From Streptomyces spongiae (lineage in GTDB: Bacteria > Actinomycetota > Actinomycetes > Streptomycetales > Streptomycetaceae): a stretch of 64,000 nt of DNA. Positions 58,995 through 64,000 of the stretch are shown here, one piece after another. The notes beneath the pieces were generated by a model. It had not been told where the DNA came from. It did not search any database and saw nothing but the letters and a program-made list of their open reading frames with translations. The position numbers and the translations under genes were made by a program. Positions within the stretch are counted from its first letter, which is position 1; each line of letters opens with the position of its first letter. The stretch covers positions 30,433 to 94,432 of the forward strand of contig NZ_VJZC01000002.1 in assembly GCF_009377185.1 (NCBI RefSeq), in the 5' to 3' direction.

Positions 58995-60013
58995 GCGTGC
59001 TCCTTCGTGACGGAGCCGGGGCGCTCGGCGCGGCCGGCCGCCGGGCCGGTGGAACCGCGGACGACCAGCTGGGTGGGCAGACGCAGGGTGCGCGGCTCCC
59101 GGCGCTCACCGGCGATGGACTGCGCCAGCAACTCCAGGCTGAGCGAACCGGCCCGGTCCATCGGTACCGCGATGCTGGTCAGGGACGGGTGGGCGGTTTC
59201 GGCGAGCGGCATGTCGTCGATGCCCACGACACTGAGGTCGTCGGGGACCCGGACCCCCAGCTGACGTGCGCCGGCGATCACGCCGAGGGCGACCAGGTCG
59301 TTGTGCGCGATGACGGCGGACGCGCCGGAGGCGATCACACCGGCCGCGGCCGCGGTGCCGCCGGCCACCGTCTCGGACTGCCAGCCCATCACCTCCAGTT
59401 CCAGGCCCGCCTGTGCGGCCTGGTCCCGGGCCTGGTCGACGCGGTGGCTGTTGGACCAGGAGTGCTGTGAGCCCTGGACGTACGCGATGTGGTGGTGTCC
59501 CAGCGCGGCCAGGTACTCGATGGTCTGCCGCAGGCCGTCGGTCGCGTCGGCGAGGACGCAGTCGGCGGTCGTGGTCTCGCGGTTGACGAGGACGACGGGG
59601 GTGTCACCGCACAGGGCGAGCACGTCCTCGGCGTCGAGCCGGGGTGAACACACGACGAGACCGGCCGACCTGCCGCTGAGCTGGGCGATCACCTCCCGCT
59701 CGTGGTCCGGGTCGAAGTCCGTGTCGGCGAGCACGATCGTCTGCCGGCGGTGCCAGCCCCGGGTCTGCGCGGCCTTGACGAAGGTGCCGAAGACGGGGTT
59801 GGCGATGTCGGGGACGACCACGGCCACGGTGGCGGTGTCCGGCGGGGTCTCGACCGGGCGGGGCGGCGGTGCTTCGTACCCCAGCTCCTGCGCGGCCTCC
59901 AGGACCTTGCGCAAGGTTGCCGGACCCAGCCGCTGGGGGTCGCTGAACGCCCGGGAAGCCGTGGAGAGTGCCACGTTCGCGCGCTTTGCGACATCGGTCA
60001 ACGTGGGGGCCAC
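58991..60013 (-). CDS. LacI-family transcriptional regulator of the hexuronate/aldonate operon
   Basis: This 340-residue LacI regulator has the helix-turn-helix at residues 4-55 ([20 protein letters not shown]) and a sugar-binding-protein-like sensor. Sensor motifs are [48 protein letters not shown] and [15 protein letters not shown] 60013 is chosen: GGAG is 8 bases upstream, it gives the family-typical N-terminus, and the promoter -10 (60078-60073) overlaps the alternative ATG at 60073. It heads an operon running to the MHS transporter or amidohydrolase, and overlaps the 2-hydroxyacid dehydrogenase by 4 bases. The palindromes in its own promoter suggest autorepression. Confidence 0.87.
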   Translation of the reverse strand: MAPTLTDVAKRANVALSTASRAFSDPQRLGPATLRKVLEAAQELGYEAPPPRPVETPPDTATVAVVVPDIANPVFGTFVKAAQTRGWHRRQTIVLADTDFDPDHEREVIAQLSGRSAGLVVCSPRLDAEDVLALCGDTPVVLVNRETTTADCVLADATDGLRQTIEYLAALGHHHIAYVQGSQHSWSNSHRVDQARDQAAQAGLELEVMGWQSETVAGGTAAAAGVIASGASAVIAHNDLVALGVIAGARQLGVRVPDDLSVVGIDDMPLAETAHPSLTSIAVPMDRAGSLSLELLAQSIAGERREPRTLRLPTQLVVRGSTGPAAGRAERPGSVTKEHA

Positions 60014-60079
60014 GCTGGTACTCCGTTCCTTCGATGTTCCTTCGACGACGAAGCCTGAACGCTGTGGGCCCATGGTTGG

Positions 60080-60114
60080 CAAGCTTGCGCAAGGTTGTCA
60101 ATGCTTGCGGCAAG
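60080..60114 (-). promoter_or_regulatory. Paired LacI-type palindromes in the second LacI promoter
   Basis: CTTGCGCAAG (60084-60093) is a perfect palindrome, extended to CAA...TTG at 60080-60097 with one mismatched pair. A second palindrome, CTTGC-G-GCAAG, lies at 60104-60114, centres about 20.5 bp (two turns) apart. The -35 TTGACA (60101-60096, minus strand) lies between them. The spacer contains the first palindrome and a weak -10, CAACCA, follows. Confidence 0.68.
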
Positions 60115-60141
60115 GGGATCCCGGGCGCGCAACGCGCGATG

Positions 60142-61401
60142 TCAGGTACGCGGCGCCTGCTGGTGGACGGCGAGCGCGCGTCCCATGGCGGCCAGCGCCT
60201 GGCGCAGGACGCTGGGCGAGGTGGCGAAGTTGAGGCGTACGAATCCGGCGCCGCCGGTGCCGAAGACGTGTCCTGAACTGAGAGCGACACGGGCCTCGTC
60301 GAGGAACATCCTTGCCGGTCCGGCGAGATCGCTGACCACACCGGCGCTGGAAGGGCTGTCGTCGTGCAGCCCGAGAGGGGTGCAGTCCAGCCAGGCCAGG
60401 TAGGTGCCCTGCGGCGAGACGTACCCCACGGCCGGGAGGTGTTCCTCGACCAGTTCGCCCAGCAGGGCGCGGTTGGCGTCGAGTCCGATGAGGAGGTCGT
60501 CGAGCCAGTCGGTCGCGTCGCGGAACGCCGCTGTGTGGGCGAGGACGCCCAGGTGGCTGGGCCCGTGACCGACTTCCTCGGGCATGCGGCGAAGGTCGTC
60601 CGAGGCGTCGGAGCCGGCGATGGCCAGGGCGGCCTTGAGACCGGCCAGGTTCCATGCCTTGGACGCGGAGACGAGGGCGAAGCCGTTCTCGGAGCCGGGA
60701 ACACTCAGGAAAGGCGTGAAGTGGGCTCCGGGCAGTACCAGCGGGGCGTGGATCTCGTCGGAGACCACCCGGACACCGTGGCCGCGAGCCAGGGCGGCGA
60801 TCGCTTCGAGTTCGGCGCGGGTGTGGACGACGCCGGTCGGGTTGTGCGGGCTGCTCATCAGGAAAGCGGCACGGCGGCCGTGGCGCCGGGCGCGTATGAA
60901 CGCGTCTTCGAGAGCGCCGAGGTCGACCCGCAGGTCGGGGCCGAGGCGGGCCTCGATGACGTCCCGGCCGTCGTGGGAGACGAACGCGTAGAACGGGGGG
61001 TAGACGGGTGAGCAGACGACGACCGCGTCGCCGGGGCCGGTGATGAGCCGGAGGATCTCGACGATGCCCATCATGACGTCGGGGACGATCGCGGTGTTCT
61101 CCACCCGCACGCCGTCCCACTGCCATCGCTCGGCGGCGAACTCGGCGAGGGATTCGGCATAGGCGGTGCCGTAGGGGTATCCGGTGTCTCCGCGGTCGAC
61201 GGCCCGGTGCAGGGTCTCGGCGATGGCGGGTGCGAGGGAGACGTCCATCTCCGCCACCCAGAGCGGGAGGACGTCCGCGGGGTGTGTGCGCCACTTCATG
61301 CTGGTGCGTTGTCGCAGCTCCCGCAGGGACAACTGGACGAGAGGATCCGTTCGGCCGCTGTCGGCGGGCTCGGAGGGGGTCCGGTTCCCGGGTTCACTCA
61401 C
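60142..61401 (-). CDS. MalY/PatB-type PLP aminotransferase (cystathionine beta-lyase-like)
   Basis: This 419-residue fold-type I PLP enzyme is close to the MalY/PatB C-S lyases. Visible features are [16 protein letters not shown] near residue 40, [12 protein letters not shown] near 70, [15 protein letters not shown] near 190, [11 protein letters not shown] near 230, and the PLP lysine in [12 protein letters not shown] near 255. It probably cleaves cystathionine or a similar C-S bond, though some relatives are aminotransferases. GTG 61401 has AGGAG 6-7 bases upstream. It stands alone and divergent from the RamR-like gene, 494 bp away. Confidence 0.87.
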   Translation of the reverse strand: MSEPGNRTPSEPADSGRTDPLVQLSLRELRQRTSMKWRTHPADVLPLWVAEMDVSLAPAIAETLHRAVDRGDTGYPYGTAYAESLAEFAAERWQWDGVRVENTAIVPDVMMGIVEILRLITGPGDAVVVCSPVYPPFYAFVSHDGRDVIEARLGPDLRVDLGALEDAFIRARRHGRRAAFLMSSPHNPTGVVHTRAELEAIAALARGHGVRVVSDEIHAPLVLPGAHFTPFLSVPGSENGFALVSASKAWNLAGLKAALAIAGSDASDDLRRMPEEVGHGPSHLGVLAHTAAFRDATDWLDDLLIGLDANRALLGELVEEHLPAVGYVSPQGTYLAWLDCTPLGLHDDSPSSAGVVSDLAGPARMFLDEARVALSSGHVFGTGGAGFVRLNFATSPSVLRQALAAMGRALAVHQQAPRT

Positions 61402-61895
61402 GTGCAGCTCCTCTTGGCTCAACGGTGTGCCGGCGTCTTCAGGGTGCGCCGCACACGGCGTGTGCGTCCTCCTGTGTGGAAAACGGGGAGACTCCGCGAA
61501 CACGCCGTCGAGGGAGATCATTTTCCCGTGTGCTGTATGCACACGTTGATCGGGGTGTGGGGAGCCTTGTCCACCATGTGGCACACGCTCTTCGCTCCGG
61601 GGGGTGCGGCACTGGGTGCCGCGGAGGGAACGCGAGGATGACCACTTCAGACAACGGCCGCGTACGTGGCGATCCCCGACGAGGAGATCGTGTTCGGCAA
61701 CCGGCGCTCCCTACCCCCTCCGCCCGAGGCCATGCCTCCTCAGGTGAAGCGCTACGTGGTGGGCGGGCGCTCCTTGCGCGCGCCCCCTCGCACCTCGTTG
61801 GCGTGTTCTTCGCGCCCGGGAGGGGTGGCGGCCGCCAACAATGGGGCACGCGCGAAGACGGAGAAACCGGCAAACGGGAAGTGGGAGGGGCGAAC
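61402..61895. promoter_or_regulatory. Long divergent leader before the RamR-like gene
   Basis: This 494-bp stretch has no convincing gene. CGTGTGC (61527-61533) and GCACACG (61539-61545) form a perfect 7-bp inverted repeat around TGTAT. An AdpA-type box lies at 61799-61808. Open frames cross the region and reach the RamR-like start, including one that ends in GTGA at it, but none has a good ribosome binding site. I read the stretch as a regulatory region. Confidence 0.5.
61799..61808 (+). promoter_or_regulatory. AdpA-consensus box
   Basis: TGGCGTGTTC matches the AdpA consensus TGGCSNGWWY at every position. It lies 88 bases before the start of the RamR-like gene. In S. griseus the orthologous amfR is, to my knowledge, a target of AdpA. 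By chance such a match would appear about once in 16 kb per strand at equal base use. Confidence 0.5.
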
Positions 61896-62504
61896 GTGAT
61901 CCGGGTACTTCTCGTTCACGACGCGTGTCTGGTGCGGTCGGTCCTTGCGGAGTGGCTCCGCGGGGAACCGGAGTTATCGGTGTACGACTGCTCCTGGCGC
62001 GGCGCGCCCAAGCGAGTGAGGTCCGTCCGGCCCGACGTCTGCGCGGCCGACCTGGACTGTGCCGACGCCTACGGCATCCCACCCGTCGCCGAACTGTCCG
62101 CGGGGGGCGCGACCGGGCCCGCGCCGCGGCTCCTGGTGCTGGCCCAGGCGAGCAGGCCGGGACTGCTGAAACGGGCGGCCGAGGCCGGGGCACTGGGGTT
62201 CGTGGACAAGGAGGGGGCGCCCGAACGGCTGGTGACCGCGATACGCGAGGTCGCCCAGGGGAAACGTTTCGTCGATGACTCGCTGGGCTTCGGATTTCTC
62301 AAGGCGGCCCAAATGCCGCTGACCAGACGCGAGTTGAGCGTGCTGTCACTGGCCGCCGAGGGTGCCTCCGTCGCGGAGATCGCCGGGAGCCTGCACCTGT
62401 CCCACGGGACCGTGCGCAACTACATGGCGGCCATCACCCGTAAGACCGGCGCCCGCAACAGGATCGACGCCATCCGGATCTCGCTGGGCGAGGGCTGGCT
62501 GTAG
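61896..62504 (+). CDS. ramR: RamR/AmfR-like response regulator of aerial mycelium formation
   Basis: This 202-residue protein has an atypical receiver domain and a C-terminal LuxR helix-turn-helix (residues 145-200: LTRRELSVLSLAAEG, LHLSHGTVRNYMAAITRKTG). RamR activates the ram operon for the SapB morphogen peptide. The first acidic pair is His8-Asp9, not two acids. Asp52 in AADLDC sits where the phosphorylated residue should be, and the lysine is in FVDKEG. The length equals that of RamR. GTG 61896 has GGGAGGGG upstream. Leucine codon 27 (61974-61976) is TTA, giving direct bldA dependence. Its 3' end overlaps the RamB-like gene on the other strand by 159 bases. Confidence 0.8.
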   Translation: MIRVLLVHDACLVRSVLAEWLRGEPELSVYDCSWRGAPKRVRSVRPDVCAADLDCADAYGIPPVAELSAGGATGPAPRLLVLAQASRPGLLKRAAEAGALGFVDKEGAPERLVTAIREVAQGKRFVDDSLGFGFLKAAQMPLTRRELSVLSLAAEGASVAEIAGSLHLSHGTVRNYMAAITRKTGARNRIDAIRISLGEGWL

Positions 62505-64000
62505 CGGCGGCCCGGTGGACTCCCGGTCGCCGAGGACCAGTTCGCGGTAGAGCGGTGAGCGCTCCAGCAGGTCGTCATGGGCTCCGTACGCTACGCGCTG
62601 TCCGTCCATGACCAGTACCCGGTCCGCCCGCCGGGCCGAGCCGACCCGATGGGCGACCACGACCAGGGTGGTACCGGGGCGCTCGACGAAGGCCCGCTCC
62701 GCGCGTTCCTCCGCCTCCGGGTCGAGGTGGCAGGTCGCCTCGTCGAGCAGGACGACGGGCGCGTCCGACAGATGGGCGCGGGTCAGTGCGATGAGCTGCC
62801 GCTCCCCGGCGGAGAGTGCGCCCGGGTCGACCTCGGCCCCGGGGCCGCCGAGCCGTTCCATGAGTTCGGTGAGTCCCACGGCGCCCGCCGCCGCCCGGAG
62901 TTCGCGCTCGGGCACGGGTTTCGGCCGCAGATCGCCGAGGTTTTCGGCAAGGGATCCCCGGAAGACGTACGCCTCCTGCGGAATGAGGGTCCTGTGTGCT
63001 CGGGATGTGTCACCCGGTACCGGATGTCCGCACAAGTGGACCGTGCCGTGCCGGGGTTCCAGGAGGCCCGCGACGAGGGCGGTGAGGGTGGACTTGCCGA
63101 TGCCGCTGGGGCCGACTACGGCGAGATGGGTGCCCTGGGGGACGCGGAGGGTGAGGTCCTCGATGACGGGAGCGCTGGTGGGACCGTAGGCGAAGGTGAG
63201 GGAGGAGAGGGTGAGGGCGTCGGCGGTGGCAATCGGAGGCTCGGACGTTGACGTCTCCGTGCGGCCCTGCTCCTCGGGTGCTGTCGTCTCCGGGCCGACC
63301 CGTTCCTCGGGCGCTGTCGTCTCCGCGCCGACCCGTTCCTCGGGCGCTGTTGCCTCCGCGCCACCCCGTTCCTCGGGCGGTGCCAGTCGCCGCAGTACGA
63401 CCGCGAGGCGCGAACCGCTCGCGCCCAGGCCGTGCACCAGGTTCTGCAGCGCGGGCAGCAGGGACTGTGTGACGTAGGCGAGGGCACCGACGAGGGCGCC
63501 CGGAGTGACCCCGTGCTCCAGGAGCCAGGGCGCGGCGGCGAGGAGCAGCACGATCGGGAACTGTCCGCCGATCGCGAGGGACGCCACCCGCAGGACACCC
63601 CAGCGGGCCAGCGAGCGCGCAGCGCGGTACTCGGCGTCGACGCGTGCGCCTGTGGCGGCGGCGACCTGCTCCTCCGCGCCGCCCGCCGTGATGTCCCGCA
63701 ACCCCGGGCACACGGAGTCCAGTTGGGCGGCGAGGGCCTCATCGGCCACGAGGAAGCGCTCCTGCCTGCGGGCCAGCGGCCGCAGGGTCGCCAAGAAGAG
63801 TGCCACCCCGGCGGTGAGCGGGGGAGCCACCACGAGCAGCAGCGGGGGCGCGAGCGAGAACAGCCCGATCAGCGCCCCGGCGGCGGTGAACACGAACGAG
63901 CGGGACACCAGCACCAGCCCCGCGAAGGTGTCCCGGGCGATCTCCACCTGCTGGGTGAACCCGGACAGGGCCCCGCCGTCCGCCTCCCGCACCCCCCGCT
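62346..64000 (-). CDS. ramB: RamB/AmfA-like ABC exporter, 5' end outside window
   Basis: This is a type I ABC exporter half-molecule with membrane domain fused to ATPase. The 5' end lies beyond the window, and 551 codons are visible. Transmembrane helices are seen from RSFVFTAAGALIGLF on. The ATPase has Walker A GPSGIGKST, a signature variant ALSAGERQLIAL, Walker B VVLLDEAT and the switch VVAHRVG. The linker between the domains carries 11-residue repeats (APEERVGAETT). The last 50 residues are encoded antisense to the RamR HTH region. In S. coelicolor ramA and ramB lie beside ramR and are thought to export SapB, so this is probably ramB, with ramA, ramS and ramC outside. Confidence 0.78.
   Translation of the reverse strand, partial: RGVREADGGALSGFTQQVEIARDTFAGLVLVSRSFVFTAAGALIGLFSLAPPLLLVVAPPLTAGVALFLATLRPLARRQERFLVADEALAAQLDSVCPGLRDITAGGAEEQVAAATGARVDAEYRAARSLARWGVLRVASLAIGGQFPIVLLLAAAPWLLEHGVTPGALVGALAYVTQSLLPALQNLVHGLGASGSRLAVVLRRLAPPEERGGAEATAPEERVGAETTAPEERVGPETTAPEEQGRTETSTSEPPIATADALTLSSLTFAYGPTSAPVIEDLTLRVPQGTHLAVVGPSGIGKSTLTALVAGLLEPRHGTVHLCGHPVPGDTSRAHRTLIPQEAYVFRGSLAENLGDLRPKPVPERELRAAAGAVGLTELMERLGGPGAEVDPGALSAGERQLIALTRAHLSDAPVVLLDEATCHLDPEAEERAERAFVERPGTTLVVVAHRVGSARRADRVLVMDGQRVAYGAHDDLLERSPLYRELVLGDRESTGPPLQPALAQRDPDGVDPVAGAGLTGDGRHVVAHGPVGQVQAPGDLRDGGTLGGQ
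63271..63382. repeat. 33-bp coding repeat array in the exporter linker
   Basis: TCCTCGG starts at 63271, 63304, 63337 and 63370, an exact 33-bp period, giving three full units and a part. Each unit encodes 11 residues of the form (A/G)PEERVGxETT, between the membrane and ATPase domains. Units differ by a few bases. Confidence 0.85.

Noticed and set aside
60014..60073. Upstream ATG start for the second LacI regulator
   Set aside because: The -10 element overlaps it and no ribosome binding site precedes it. GTG 60013 has GGAG and the family-typical N-terminus.
61638..61895. N-terminal extension of the RamR-like protein from ATG 61638
   Set aside because: The extension is low complexity and Arg/Gly-rich. 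A normal receiver domain starts at GTG 61896, which has its own strong ribosome binding site.
61666..61899. 77-codon frame ending in GTGA at the RamR-like start
   Set aside because: The overlap looks like coupling, but there is no ribosome binding site. The second half loses codon bias, and I recognise no family.

Overview
The window is high-GC actinobacterial chromosome, almost certainly Streptomyces. Supporting signs are the strong third-position GC bias, an S-adenosyl methyltransferase of the DUF574 type, a copy of a short repeat I recognise from Streptomyces intergenic regions (around 19361-19411), a response regulator and ABC exporter that look like RamR and RamB of the SapB morphogen cluster, and rare TTA leucine codons (bldA dependent in this genus) in four genes. 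There is no phage, insertion sequence or CRISPR array. It reads as a chain of carbon-source catabolic units, each with its own transporter and regulator.

Layout. 1-1.5 kb: the end of a large unknown gene and a DUF1905 gene. 1.5-11 kb: an aromatic (probable resorcinol/hydroxyquinol) degradation unit, with a GAF/AAA+/Fis regulator divergent from a flavin hydroxylase, an intradiol dioxygenase and maleylacetate reductase, followed by a YceI-fusion protein, an AraC regulator and a GMC oxidoreductase. 11-17 kb: a sugar unit (GH4 glycosidase, DeoR regulator, CUT1 ABC transporter). 17-25 kb: a CocE-type hydrolase with a divergent TetR regulator and shared palindrome, a FluG-like pair (amidohydrolase plus glutamine-synthetase-like ligase) behind a methyltransferase, a secreted NPP1 protein, and a TauD-type dioxygenase. 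25-26 kb: tRNA-Pro(GGG) and a secreted CAP-domain protein.

26-42 kb: a GH95-like glycosidase, then formylglycine-generating enzyme next to its likely client, a sulfatase with the C-S-P-T-R motif. A convergent six-gene operon follows (peptide/nickel-type ABC transporter, aldehyde dehydrogenase, short-chain dehydrogenase), then an amidase and a FadR-type GntR regulator. A palindrome with the same core (ACTGGT-YTG-ACCAGT, with Y = T or C) sits at the sulfatase promoter and between the transporter and amidase operons, which ties these transcripts into one probable GntR regulon.

42-60 kb: a tightly overlapping operon (sugar ABC transporter, two GH29-type fucosidases, a 31-codon ORF and a PL8 polysaccharide lyase) under a divergent LacI regulator. 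Next comes a hexuronate/aldonate unit (amidohydrolase, MHS transporter, a dehydrogenase relic, mannonate oxidoreductase, mannonate dehydratase, 2-hydroxyacid dehydrogenase) under a second LacI regulator with paired palindromes in its promoter. Lyase, fucosidases and uronate genes together could take apart a fucosylated uronic-acid polysaccharide.

60-64 kb: a MalY-type aminotransferase, then the RamR-like regulator, with a TTA codon and an AdpA-type box upstream. It converges on, and overlaps by 159 bp, the 3' end of a RamB-like exporter that leaves the window.
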